From the NCBI GenBank assembly GCA_001464715.1, contig LNDT01000031.1:62001-126000 (forward strand): a DNA stretch of 64,000 bases. Direction: 5' to 3'. The notes beneath the pieces are model-generated. The model was not told the DNA's origin. It was given only the letters and a program-made list of their open reading frames with translations, and made no database searches. This document shows, one piece after another, positions 16,809 to 25,242 of the stretch. Made by a program: the position numbers and the translations under genes. Numbering within the stretch: position 1 is the first letter of the stretch; each line of letters opens with the position of its first letter. This DNA is from Bdellovibrionales bacterium Ga0074137 (GTDB lineage Bacteria > Bdellovibrionota > Bdellovibrionia > Bdellovibrionales > JAMPXM01).

Positions 16809-17887
16809 AGACCCACCTCAGACCAACGTTTCAGAAGCTTCATCGGATCGACGCTCGGCGCCCCAGAACCGTTTCCAGAGGTACTATCGGGCGCAGTAGT
16901 AGAAGAAACTTCATCAGACAGCGACGGAGTCTTCGTCAGCTCCTCAAAAGGTGTTCCTTCGGCAGCGTCCGCGTTCACAGGAAGCATCCAGTTGCGATTC
17001 ATGATCACAGTTTGAGCTTCCACGCTGACGAGGAATTTCATGAACTCGCGCGCGTGCTCGCACTGCCGACACGCTGCAGGTATAGCCGCAAATTCAACCT
17101 GCACGGGATGACGAACGGGAAAAAAAATAAATTTGTAGCGGTGATCATTCTCACTTTGCTGGTGATACAGAACCGAAGTCGCATAACCGAACGACATCTT
17201 CGCGAGTCCCCGCGTGAAAAGACCGTAGGCCTGAGACCAAGAGCCCGACATCGAGTGAACATTGGGTTTAAGCCGGGCCAAATACTCAAACGAGGCGTCT
17301 TCGCCCATCTCAAGCGCCAGCCAATTTAAAAACTGTAGACCCGGCGAACTTGAACGCGGATCTTGAAGAGCAATGGAACCTTCAAAACGCGGACTTAAGA
17401 GATCTTGAAAGTCTTTGGGTGGTTCAATCTCGCCCTCGCGGTACAAAAAACCAATCGGCGACCAATCGAAGGCAAGAAATTCGGAATCTTGAAACCGAGG
17501 CGCTGCGACCTGATGTTTTTTCCAAGCCACCGTCCGCTTTGCAAGTGGCCGACTGAGCTGGTCAAATCCGATAACGACATCCGATGGAAATGAAGCCATT
17601 TTAGCCAAGAGCAAACCCGCATCATCGGCTTGAAGTAAAATTACTTTTACTCCCGTTTTCTCTTCAAACATTTTCGCAAGAGTCGGCCCCGGCCCCCAAG
17701 ACGACGTAAAACTTGAGTAGGCTAAAACTCGAAGTTCGCTTTCAGCTGTCGACCCAGAAAACGACTCAGAAAAATTGAATGATAGACTTACAATCGTCGC
17801 GACGACACCCACGATCAACGCCCCAACGAGCCCCGATACCAACGGCGAAACTTTTTTAAAGGCCGACCGAAGCCCAGCGAAAGGCAT
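16805..17887 (-). CDS. thiB: Thiamine ABC transporter substrate-binding protein, ThiB-like
   Basis: The periplasmic thiamine receptor family is recognised by AYSSFTSSWGPGPTLAKMFE, the counterpart of the ThiB opening with its WGPGP block. DVVIGFDQL, LQDPRSSSPGLQFLNWL, SWSQAYGLFTRG, QVEFAAIPA and NRNWMLPV follow in the order found in ThiB. An N-terminal hydrophobic helix (about residues 17-38, VSGLVGALIVGVVATIVSLS) probably acts as an uncleaved anchor or signal. ATG 17887, two bases after the stop of the upstream DoxX-like gene, fits better than the TTG at 17962, which would overlap that gene. No TPP riboswitch was recognised upstream of the operon. Confidence 0.85.
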   Translation of the reverse strand: MPFAGLRSAFKKVSPLVSGLVGALIVGVVATIVSLSFNFSESFSGSTAESELRVLAYSSFTSSWGPGPTLAKMFEEKTGVKVILLQADDAGLLLAKMASFPSDVVIGFDQLSRPLAKRTVAWKKHQVAAPRFQDSEFLAFDWSPIGFLYREGEIEPPKDFQDLLSPRFEGSIALQDPRSSSPGLQFLNWLALEMGEDASFEYLARLKPNVHSMSGSWSQAYGLFTRGLAKMSFGYATSVLYHQQSENDHRYKFIFFPVRHPVQVEFAAIPAACRQCEHAREFMKFLVSVEAQTVIMNRNWMLPVNADAAEGTPFEELTKTPSLSDEVSSTTAPDSTSGNGSGAPSVDPMKLLKRWSEVGL

Positions 17888-17889
17888 AA

Positions 17890-18414
17890 CTACCACCAGA
17901 GGCCGCGACGCCTTTTGTAGAAGAAGTAGTCGAATCCAAGACAGCGCCCCGCGCCGATCCAACCCAACACAAGATGAAGTACCAACATAAGTGTCGTCGC
18001 TTGAAGTCCGATGCTCGCAAGGTATCCGCCGCCACCTAAGCCGCCAGTGCCTCCAAGACCAATCGATCCCATCAGACCCGCCGACAAAACTACACCAAGA
18101 ATCGCGGCCGGACGCACGAGGTAACCGAGAATGTAACTAGCTCCGATGAAAATCTGCGCGATCACGACACCAATCGCGAACACCTGCCAATTTGGAATCA
18201 CAGCATTCTCAAGAACCCAACGAAACCAATCGGGTGCCGTGGACACCGGCAAGTGGTTCCGAATATCTTCAGCCAAGTAGGCGCGTACAATGAAATCGCT
18301 TTGAAGCGCAGCGAGCGAGTGCTTGAGGTAGTACCCACCCAAAAAAATTCGTAGACAGGCCACAGGAATTAAGTGACCGACGTATTTAAAACTCTCGATA
18401 AAGGCGACCAGCAT
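17890..18414 (-). CDS. DoxX-like membrane protein
   Basis: About 174 residues with four hydrophobic segments: an opening LRIFLGGYYLKHSL, a second around VFAIGVVIAQIFIGASYILG, a third after LVRPAAILGVVLSAGL, and a last LMLVLHLVLGWIGAGRCLGFD. The pattern fits the DoxX/DoxD family of quinone-linked or redox-associated membrane proteins. ATG 18414 is chosen over a TTG at 18450. Its stop lies two bases before thiB, so it is first in the thiamine-import operon. The functional link is unclear; a role as an extra membrane component is only a guess. Confidence 0.65.
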   Translation of the reverse strand: MLVAFIESFKYVGHLIPVACLRIFLGGYYLKHSLAALQSDFIVRAYLAEDIRNHLPVSTAPDWFRWVLENAVIPNWQVFAIGVVIAQIFIGASYILGYLVRPAAILGVVLSAGLMGSIGLGGTGGLGGGGYLASIGLQATTLMLVLHLVLGWIGAGRCLGFDYFFYKRRRGLWW

Positions 18415-18567
18415 AGTGCTGATTCTCGCCGGAGGTCGGGGTCTGGTCAATCTGCGACGCCCGACGCCCTAAGACCTTGGACGAGTTAAGTGCTTGAGAT
18501 AAGGCGATCGCCGCCTCTAGCCCATTTTTACGGGCTAAACTGAAGTGACTGTCTTCAGGGAGGGTCC

Positions 18568-19716
18568 ATGGACGGATCTCAAGTGTCTCGAATTCAAAAC
18601 GCAACGATCGACGAAACCGCCAAAGCTCCTCGAGCTCCGACTGAGGCCGAATGGTCGACGACGATCGATTTTCTAACAAGAAATCTTCGACCCGGAATCA
18701 GCGGTACGATTGCGGATGAGTACCCTCTCTCTCTGGGGCGCTCACAGCGACATAATATGCGCGTGATTGTCGATGACGGACAGATCATTGCCCACGCGGT
18801 AATGAAGCCGATTGTCGTCAAAACTCCGATCGGGGTTTTTAAAGTCGCAGGCCTCGGAAGCGTCGTCACCAGCGAAAATAACCGCAACCAAGGGCATTCC
18901 ACACGAATCATCGAAAGCTGCCTTTCGGCGGCCAAAGACGCCGACTGCGACCTCGCAATTTTGTGGACCGATTTGTTCGACTTCTACCGCCGCATGGGGT
19001 TCGAACTCGCAGGAAGCGAAGTTTCTGTCCTGATCGATCGCGATTTGACCAACGGTGCAGCGACACCCACTTTCAAATTTGTCGATTCATCAAAAATTGC
19101 ACCGGACGCTCTGCTTCGCTTATTTCAACAACACTCGGTTTCTTCGCATCGTACGACCGACGAAATCAGGGCGCTGCTTTCGATTCCAAATTCGCGAGTC
19201 TCGACCGCGTGGGATGCGAGCGGAAAAATGGTTGCGTACGCGATCGAAGGAAAAGGAGCCGACCTCGACGGCTACGTTCACGAGTGGGGCGGATCAAGCT
19301 CAAGTCTCGTAGCACTTCTTTCTCATATGAGAGCCACGCAAAAACGCGATCTTCGTCTGATCGCACCGGGCCACGCCCATAACCTAATCGCAAAACTTGA
19401 ATCACAAGGCTGTGAAGTTCACCGCGGTTATCTTGGAATGGTGAAAATCATCAACGCGGAATCTTTTTTTGCGAAAATTCATCGTCAAGCAAGAGCTCTT
19501 GGGATCTCAGATCTTGTTCTGGAAGACTCGGGCGGAGTTTTTAAATTTGGTCGCGGAAAAAATATCTATTCGACTTCCTCTGCCACCGATCTTGTGAAGC
19601 TTCTTCTGGGACCCGAAAAGCCGACAGCACTTCATTCTTTTGATCCCGCAACGTCCAACGCTTTTGAACAAGTGCTTCCGATCAGACTTTGGATCTGGGG
19701 CTGGGACTCGGTATGA
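18568..19716 (+). CDS. GNAT-family N-acetyltransferase, Eis-like architecture
   Basis: 382 residues behind a strong ribosome-binding site (GGGAGGG). The N-terminal half carries an acetyl-CoA binding motif (GLGSVVTSENNRNQGHSTRI, about residues 95-114) followed by LWTDLFDFYRRMGFEL, the typical last GNAT block. The C-terminal half is a second domain of similar size, suggesting a double-GNAT or Eis-like protein. The substrate is unknown. Its stop overlaps the ATG of the following lipoprotein gene (ATGA), so three genes, 18568-21264, are translationally coupled. Confidence 0.75.
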   Translation: MDGSQVSRIQNATIDETAKAPRAPTEAEWSTTIDFLTRNLRPGISGTIADEYPLSLGRSQRHNMRVIVDDGQIIAHAVMKPIVVKTPIGVFKVAGLGSVVTSENNRNQGHSTRIIESCLSAAKDADCDLAILWTDLFDFYRRMGFELAGSEVSVLIDRDLTNGAATPTFKFVDSSKIAPDALLRLFQQHSVSSHRTTDEIRALLSIPNSRVSTAWDASGKMVAYAIEGKGADLDGYVHEWGGSSSSLVALLSHMRATQKRDLRLIAPGHAHNLIAKLESQGCEVHRGYLGMVKIINAESFFAKIHRQARALGISDLVLEDSGGVFKFGRGKNIYSTSSATDLVKLLLGPEKPTALHSFDPATSNAFEQVLPIRLWIWGWDSV

Positions 19717-20711
19717 TCAAATTAATTGTAAATCGAAATCACTTCAATGGCCGCCGCGCACTGATGGTGATTCACCTTGTTCTCGTTTTGCTTTTACCTT
19801 TCATGCTGACTCAAATGGGCGGATGCCAAGGTGAAAATGACGTGATGCCAATGAACCTTGGCCCCGAAGTCACAGCTGAAGAGATCGACGAAGCTATCTC
19901 GAAACCGCTGGCCAGCACGGATCCCGTGTCCATTCGTCTCGGCGAAGCGTTTGTTGTTTCAGAGACTCAAGAGCTTGGCGGAGGAGCTGCGTTCGCTGTT
20001 ATATCGGACACATCGCAAACCGTTGTCGAGCGATCCGAAACGGCGGACGAGGTCAATATCGTCGTGATTGAGCACAAACAAAAGTACATCGATGGTCAGG
20101 TTCAAAAAACCAGCACCGAAATCCCCTACCGCATTGAAAAAGCGCCGGTCACACCTGAATTGCCGTTGGAAAAAGTAGCCAACGGTTTGGCCTCCGCCGT
20201 GGCGACCGATGGTGGCGAAGGCTCCTCGGCCGAACGGACAATCACTTCGACTTCACCCCAGCTTCGCCCCGAAATCACTTCGCTCATGGAATCATTACGG
20301 GAAGAGCGATCGCCACGAGTCTTCGTCCATAAGCTTATCCAACAAGCAAAAATGCAAAATTCGGCGGCCGCGAAAAGTGGGGTTAGTCCTCTGGAATCAA
20401 AAATTACTTTTCACGGATTAAAAGTAGATGTGGTTCAAGAGCCGCCACCGCGCCTCGTTCAGGAGCAAGAAAATTGCCTGGATATTCCCGCCTGCCGCAT
20501 CACTGTTCACCGTGTCAGCTTTGATATGGTTTTTTGGGACGACGGGAAGCCCGATCGAGTTCACTGGAATCTTGTGATGAGCGACGAAGCGCCTTTTCTG
20601 GCCGCGATGCTGGATCGCTGCATCACCGGTCTTGCTAAATTGAGCGGCGATCAGGGTTCGATCCTCGTCAAACAGTGCGCTCCCGTGCTTAACTTCCGGT
20701 ATGGGCAATAA
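19713..20711 (+). CDS. Lipoprotein of unknown function
   Basis: Start ATG 19713 overlaps the upstream stop as ATGA. A hydrophobic stretch (VIHLVLVLLLPFMLTQMGGC) ends in a lipobox-like MGGC, predicting a lipoprotein about 300 residues long when mature. The body has no domain I recognise. It is rich in Glu, Thr and Val, and near the end contains a paired-cysteine region (ENCLDIPACRITVHRVSFDM) and a block VFWDDGKPDRVHWNLVMSDE. The last bases overlap the next gene by 11. Function unknown; its coupling to the GNAT gene suggests a joint envelope-related role. Confidence 0.65.
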   Translation: MIKLIVNRNHFNGRRALMVIHLVLVLLLPFMLTQMGGCQGENDVMPMNLGPEVTAEEIDEAISKPLASTDPVSIRLGEAFVVSETQELGGGAAFAVISDTSQTVVERSETADEVNIVVIEHKQKYIDGQVQKTSTEIPYRIEKAPVTPELPLEKVANGLASAVATDGGEGSSAERTITSTSPQLRPEITSLMESLREERSPRVFVHKLIQQAKMQNSAAAKSGVSPLESKITFHGLKVDVVQEPPPRLVQEQENCLDIPACRITVHRVSFDMVFWDDGKPDRVHWNLVMSDEAPFLAAMLDRCITGLAKLSGDQGSILVKQCAPVLNFRYGQ

Positions 20712-21264
20712 TCTTGAACGAAGAATCATCGTCTTGGGCGGAACTCCTGAAATCATCCAACTGATTTCAGAGTTCGGCGGCGAGGTTTTGGAACTTACAA
20801 TCAGTTCAGATTATCGGCTGGTGGCTACGAAAACGAAGCGCGAGACCGAGTCCGTTTCTGTTACTACGTCAGAAATAGATCTTTGCGACGCGATTCTGAT
20901 CAACGAAGTTCCGTCGTCGAATCTGCCGACAAAATCCCCCGCACGATCAGACCTTAAAAAAATTCTAGAGAAGTTTCACCAAGACGCGCGACCGATAGCA
21001 GCCATCGGACAAAGCCTAATTTTAGTCGCGGAACTACTTCCTGATCGAAGCCTTGAAGTCGCTCTTGGAAAAGACGCAACGGAAAATTACCGAGCTTCCC
21101 TCGAAAAAACGGACGCTCTGCTGACAGCGTGTCCCGCCGACGATTTCATCAGCGACCGCCTCAACAAAACTCTGACCGCTTTAGGATCTCTTTCCGGCGG
21201 CCATCCCATCGCCTCGAAGACCGGCGTCCAACGCCTCCTCCGCGAACTCGTCGAGATGGCCTAA
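20701..21264 (+). CDS. Conserved-looking protein, possible Rossmann/DJ-1-like fold
   Basis: 187 residues, overlapping the lipoprotein gene by 11 bases. It opens with a beta-strand and turn (RRIIVLGGTPEIIQLISEFG), contains DAILINEVPS, and has a central RPIAAIGQSLILVAELL that is reminiscent of the nucleophile-elbow region of DJ-1/ElbB-like proteins. The expected cysteine is replaced by Gly-Gln, so I do not claim catalytic activity. It ends convergently overlapping the enoyl-CoA hydratase gene by four bases. Confidence 0.5.
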   Translation: MGNNLERRIIVLGGTPEIIQLISEFGGEVLELTISSDYRLVATKTKRETESVSVTTSEIDLCDAILINEVPSSNLPTKSPARSDLKKILEKFHQDARPIAAIGQSLILVAELLPDRSLEVALGKDATENYRASLEKTDALLTACPADDFISDRLNKTLTALGSLSGGHPIASKTGVQRLLRELVEMA

Positions 21265-22064
21265 CGGCGGCCGAAGCCCTCGAGGCGAGCTTTGTGATCG
21301 GGGCCGAACCATAGCTTTTCGAAAACACGCTGCTCTCGGCGAGCTTCGATCAAGGGCACCGCGCGAAGCGACTTTAGCGCGGTGACCGATACCCCCGGAA
21401 GTGAAGCGAGGCGCAGGGCTTCGGCGAAAACGGCCTCGCGGAGTCGACGTTTCGTGACCACACGGTCGATCAATCCCAGGTCCAAAGCCTCGCGCGAATC
21501 CAGAGCGCGTGCCTCTAAAGCAAGACGAGAGACAGTCGCTGAAGAGCCCAGCCGCCGAACCAATCTTGCGCCCCCGCCCCAACCAAACGTAAGACCAAGG
21601 CGTCTTTGCCAAAATCCAAAAATCACCTGCGGCTCTGTGAAGACAACATCAAACGTCGACAGCCACTCAATACCACCACCATAAACGTCGCCTTGAACCA
21701 TCGCGATGGTCGGAATTTTAAGTTCACTCAAGCGGTGTAACGTGGTCGTAATAAATCGGTTGGCCACTTTGCTTCTGCTTGCGCCTTGCTCAAGCTGATC
21801 TTTCAAGTTCCCGCCAGAACAAAAGACACGTCCCTCATTTCGGAAAATGAGGACATCACAGGTCTCTTCAATTTTTGGAATGTACTTCGCAAGCTCTTTT
21901 GCCGTTGCGAGACTCAGACTGTTTCTTGTCGCATCGTCTGAAAAAATAAGTTCACCGATGCGAACCGACTTCGAACGATCGAAAGAGCGATTTGTCGCTA
22001 GATTTGGCGAATGTGAGAGAACGACGGAATGAAACGAAAATTCAAAGACTTTGGATTTCTTCAC
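21261..22064 (-). CDS. Enoyl-CoA hydratase/isomerase family protein
   Basis: Crotonase-fold protein of 267 residues. Visible: FRNEGRVFCSGGNLKDQ (first oxyanion-hole strand), IPTIAMVQGDVYGGGIEWLSTFDVVF (second oxyanion hole with GGG) and FGFWQRRLGLTFGWGGGARL. The usual catalytic glutamates are not clearly present, so the reaction (hydration, isomerisation or other acyl-CoA chemistry) is open. A REP-like core near residue 223 is read as PGVSVTA in the stretch where relatives have the xPxAxxxxK block. The gene overlaps the upstream PilZ gene by four bases (ATGA), forming an operon. Confidence 0.78.
   Translation of the reverse strand: MKKSKVFEFSFHSVVLSHSPNLATNRSFDRSKSVRIGELIFSDDATRNSLSLATAKELAKYIPKIEETCDVLIFRNEGRVFCSGGNLKDQLEQGASRSKVANRFITTTLHRLSELKIPTIAMVQGDVYGGGIEWLSTFDVVFTEPQVIFGFWQRRLGLTFGWGGGARLVRRLGSSATVSRLALEARALDSREALDLGLIDRVVTKRRLREAVFAEALRLASLPGVSVTALKSLRAVPLIEARREQRVFEKLWFGPDHKARLEGFGRR
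21382..21398 (-). repeat. REP-like unit N inside the enoyl-CoA hydratase gene
   Basis: CCGGGGGTATCGGTCAC on the minus strand has the exact core but only a rudimentary hairpin. In frame as PGVSVT. Confidence 0.7.
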
Positions 22065-22765
22065 AACCCAACTATGTGTCGTTTCACGTTCCCTTTGCCA
22101 GTGAAATGAACGCCGACACCCGTGCCGCCCGTTCTTCCCATGACTTGAGTCCAGACAATGCGCGCAGGCATCACGTAGGTTCGGCTCACGTCCTCAAGCT
22201 CCATGCGAAGCCTCACATCGTCACCGATGCTGACGTCTTTTAAGCCGTTCAGTTCAAGGTAGGCACCCGTCTTCGACATGTTGAAAATCCGTGAGCTCAC
22301 GGACCGACCCACGCTGAATTCAACCAGTGCCTCTTGCTCGGTGCTAAAGCGGCGGTGAATTTGTTGCGCCACTTCGCCTTTGCGAATCGATTTTTCGGCA
22401 ATGCCGACAAGGTCTCGACTTTCATAAGGCTTTTCAAGATAAACGATTCGCTCAAGAAGCTGAAGGTTTCGGACAGCTGTCGGAGCGTCGGCTTTCGCCA
22501 AAATCATAATCATATTGCGGTAGCCTTCGTTTCGAAGACCTTCAACCCACTTCAGCTCGTCTTTCTTCCAGTCGTTGAAATTAAAAATCACAAGATCAGG
22601 TTCGCCCGACAGCTCAAGCTTCGTCGCCTGTGGGCGAGTCGTTGTGACCTTCACGCCCTCGGGGATAATTTCATTCAGCGCCAAAAGCTTACGCTGCAAA
22701 AGCGCGTTCTCTTGCTCAGTGCGGCTAGCGAGAATTAAATGTTTTGGCTTTGAAAGTTTCGACAT
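22061..22765 (-). CDS. PilZ-domain protein with a degenerate receiver-like N-terminus
   Basis: The C-terminal PilZ domain (about residues 135-234) starts with QQIHRRFSTEQEA, contains IFNMSKTGAYLEL (the N/DxSxxG-type motif) and ends in RIVWTQVMGRTGGTGVGVHF, so cyclic-di-GMP binding is plausible, although the RxxxR element is only partly kept. The N-terminal 125 residues have a receiver-like pattern: DLVIFNFND at the phospho-acceptor strand, IMILAKADAP, then YLEKPYESRDL with the conserved Lys-Pro. The acceptor Asp is replaced by Asn, suggesting a phosphorylation-independent receiver. It is the first gene of a two-gene unit with the enoyl-CoA hydratase. Confidence 0.8.
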   Translation of the reverse strand: MSKLSKPKHLILASRTEQENALLQRKLLALNEIIPEGVKVTTTRPQATKLELSGEPDLVIFNFNDWKKDELKWVEGLRNEGYRNMIMILAKADAPTAVRNLQLLERIVYLEKPYESRDLVGIAEKSIRKGEVAQQIHRRFSTEQEALVEFSVGRSVSSRIFNMSKTGAYLELNGLKDVSIGDDVRLRMELEDVSRTYVMPARIVWTQVMGRTGGTGVGVHFTGKGNVKRHIVGL

Positions 22766-22851
22766 GCGCCCACCTTTGAAGAGGACCTCTTAGCCCTAAT
22801 AGCGTATCGACATATCACAGGCCCTCGGCGAGTCCCACCGTCTCAGAATGA

Positions 22852-22883
22852 GAAAAAAAAACGCCTCCCAGAGGGGAAGCGTT
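22852..22883 (-). terminator. Rho-independent terminator of citrate synthase
   Basis: Read on the minus strand, AACGCTTCCC-CTCT-GGGAGGCGTT with one mismatch is followed by a run of nine T. It lies about 40 bases after the citrate synthase stop. Confidence 0.88.
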
Positions 22884-22923
22884 TGTGACCGACAGAGTTC
22901 GGAAAACTGTCAATTCTTTGGGC

Positions 22924-24048
22924 TTAAAACTTGAGACCCGTTTTACCCACCCACTTACCGCGCGGACGATAGATTCGGTTATTTTTCCACTGCTCAAGCA
23001 TGTGCGCCAGCCATCCAGAAACTCGCGACGCTGCAAAGATCGGCGTGAAAAGATCGGTCGGGATTCCCATCGAATAATAAACTGTCGCCGAATAGAAATC
23101 GACGTTGGGAAGAAGGTCTTTTTTCTCACGCATAATATCGTCAATCATCGTCGACATTGTGTAGAGGTGAGCCTCACCTTTTTTCTTCGTCAAACGCTCG
23201 GACATCGTGCGCAGAATCTTCGCTCGTGGATCACCGTTCTTGTAAACGCGGTGACCGATACCCATAACTTTTTCTTTGTTATCCAATGCTCGCGCAATCC
23301 ATGTTTTGCAGGCTTCGATAGAACCGATGTCCTGAAGCATTTTGATGACCTGCTCATTGGCACCGCCGTGAAGAGGTCCCTTTAGCGCCGAAATCGCAGA
23401 TACGATCGATGAATGCATGTCGGACAAAGATGAAGCTGTCACGCGCGTCGCAAACGCCGAGCAGTTCAATTCGTGATCAGCGTGAAGAATCAAGCACGTG
23501 TCGAAATCTTTCACCAATTCCGCGTCGGGCTCTTCGCCATTCAATGTCCAAAAGAAATTGTACGCGACCGACTTGTCGGTTTTTGGCGCAACAACATCCT
23601 TACCGTTTCGAATGCGGTCGAACGCGGTCACGAGAGTCGTCATTTTCGCTGTCAGCCGAACAGCTTTTCGCTTGTTGGCAGCGTCCGACATGTCTTGAGC
23701 TTCTTGGTCGTAGTGCGCCAGGAGCGACGTCGCTGTGCGAAGCCACGCCATCGGGTGAACATTCTGAGTCGGAACTGTTTTGAGAACTTTCACGAACTCT
23801 GGCGAGAGCGTCATATTGACGCCCAATTCTTTTTTGAGCGTCGAGAGTTCTTCGGGTGTCGGACGACGATCGTTCCACAACAAAAACACGGTTTCTTCAA
23901 ACGTCGACTTCGCCGCAAGCTCTTCGATCGTGTAACCACGGTAGGTTAACGTCGCATCTTGGATCGATGAAATTCCCGTCGAACAGGCCACAACGCCTTC
24001 GAGTCCGCGGTCGAGCGCTCCTTCATAAACTTCAACTTGAGCAGCCAT
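22924..24048 (-). CDS. gltA: Citrate synthase (type II, short form)
   Basis: Condenses acetyl-CoA with oxaloacetate at entry to the TCA cycle. The 374 residues match the compact citrate/2-methylcitrate synthase form. Motifs: TYRGYTIEELA near the start, ILHADHELNCSAFATRVTAS with a catalytic His, GPLHGGANEQV, GIGHRVYKNGDPRA with the second active-site His, and NVDFYSATVYYSMGIP with the catalytic Asp region. The substrate could be propionyl-CoA (methylcitrate synthase), but no prp genes lie nearby. It stands alone with its own terminator. Confidence 0.92.
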   Translation of the reverse strand: MAAQVEVYEGALDRGLEGVVACSTGISSIQDATLTYRGYTIEELAAKSTFEETVFLLWNDRRPTPEELSTLKKELGVNMTLSPEFVKVLKTVPTQNVHPMAWLRTATSLLAHYDQEAQDMSDAANKRKAVRLTAKMTTLVTAFDRIRNGKDVVAPKTDKSVAYNFFWTLNGEEPDAELVKDFDTCLILHADHELNCSAFATRVTASSLSDMHSSIVSAISALKGPLHGGANEQVIKMLQDIGSIEACKTWIARALDNKEKVMGIGHRVYKNGDPRAKILRTMSERLTKKKGEAHLYTMSTMIDDIMREKKDLLPNVDFYSATVYYSMGIPTDLFTPIFAASRVSGWLAHMLEQWKNNRIYRPRGKWVGKTGLKF

Positions 24049-24171
24049 ACGCCATTCCTTTCAAACAATTCAGATCAATCATGTGAGTGTAGCGCGTGCA
24101 GCGACTTCGGGCACCGCTTCGTCTTCGGAATTCACTTTTTTCGCACCGCGCCGCCAGACAAACTGGAGCGA

Positions 24172-25146
24172 TTAATCTCGTCGAGGCGCCAATCGCATAA
24201 CCCGATCCTTAACCTCAAACACCAAGGCGGTCACATCCTGCGGAAGATCCCGGCCCCCAGCGTGAGATTCGACCCGATACAAAATCTCGTTTCTCCATTC
24301 GTGAACGCCGCCCGCACTTCCTGGCTTCGGCGCAGCTAAAACGCTTTGAATCAAACGGTCCTCGCCAAAAGTCTCGTCCTGCTTATTTTTTGCCGCGATC
24401 GCGCCGGCTGAAACTAAAAAGACGCGGTCTCGGGCTTCCAAGAAAAGACTCTTCACTTCGCCAAGTTTTAAGTGGCTTCCTTTTTCGATGGGACCATCGC
24501 TAGAGCGAATTCGCTCAAGCTTCCCGGTCGCTCCGCGAACGATGCCTCCATAGACGGGACCTGCTGCTGAATAAGTCATCTCAAGAGTGCGTCGATCGAT
24601 AATTCCATAGAAAACATTGGCACGATCGATCGTCTTCTCAGTGCCGGAATCAATACCCGAAAGACGAGGTTCAATTTCACTTGCGATGAATTGCAGCACT
24701 TTGTCGGGCGAAAGTCCGCGCCGCGCTTCATTCTGTCCCGTCATTTTGAGCAAAACACTTAACAGCAGTGACGACATTCCGTAGCCGCTGGAGCTGGCAA
24801 TGACGACGCCAAATTTCATTCGGTCTTCGTGTTCAAAAATGTCAAAATAGTCGCCGCCAGAAATTGGACTCGGCACAAACTTTGTCGAGAACTCGAAGCC
24901 AGGAATGTTTGGAAATTCCGTAGGAACTAAAAACTTTTGAATGTGCGCGGCCGTTTTGACCTCGTCCGCGACTTTCGAAATCAGTTTTTCCAAAGCCGTG
25001 TTCGCCGCCTGAAGCTGTCTTCTAAAAACGGCGAGATCGTTTTCACGCGCCGAAACTTCCGCTTCGAGCTCGCGAATTCGCGCTTTCAGATTTCCGCCAG
25101 AATCGCTGTCAGAATGATCACCCACGCCCCTAAGTCTCAGCCCCAT
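24172..25146 (-). CDS. SpoIIE/PP2C-type protein phosphatase with coiled-coil N-terminus
   Basis: 324 residues. The first 65 or so form a predicted coiled coil (KARIRELEAEVSARENDLAV onward). The rest is a SpoIIE-type metal-dependent phosphatase: AAHIQKFLVPTEFPNIPGFE, then SPISGGDYFDIFEHEDRMKF (metal-binding GGDYF/D block), SSGYGMSSLLLSVLLKM, and a C-terminal DVTALVFEVKDR. The usual DVxGHGxxA block reads IASSSGYGMSS, so the second metal-binding Asp and His are missing, which may mean weak or no activity. Such proteins commonly act on anti-sigma antagonists or receivers; no partner is visible next to it. Confidence 0.78.
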   Translation of the reverse strand: MGLRLRGVGDHSDSDSGGNLKARIRELEAEVSARENDLAVFRRQLQAANTALEKLISKVADEVKTAAHIQKFLVPTEFPNIPGFEFSTKFVPSPISGGDYFDIFEHEDRMKFGVVIASSSGYGMSSLLLSVLLKMTGQNEARRGLSPDKVLQFIASEIEPRLSGIDSGTEKTIDRANVFYGIIDRRTLEMTYSAAGPVYGGIVRGATGKLERIRSSDGPIEKGSHLKLGEVKSLFLEARDRVFLVSAGAIAAKNKQDETFGEDRLIQSVLAAPKPGSAGGVHEWRNEILYRVESHAGGRDLPQDVTALVFEVKDRVMRLAPRRD

Positions 25147-25242
25147 AAGCGCAAGGCGTCAAGAATGCAACGAAGCGTCGCGACCCTTTCAAGTCCTCCG
25201 TCTCTGGTTGCCACTCGAAGATGACGTGCTATCCAGTCAGCA

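Noticed and set aside
18415-18567. Possible TPP riboswitch upstream of the DoxX-thiBPQ operon
   Set aside because: The region has a hairpin (TAGCCC/GGGCTA) and a GGCGATCGCC palindrome, but the conserved THI-element sequence was not found.
23249-23264. Exact core GGTATCGGTCAC inside citrate synthase (minus strand)
   Set aside because: It encodes the conserved GIGHRVY active-site motif present in citrate synthases generally, and has no hairpin. Coincidence rather than a repeat unit.
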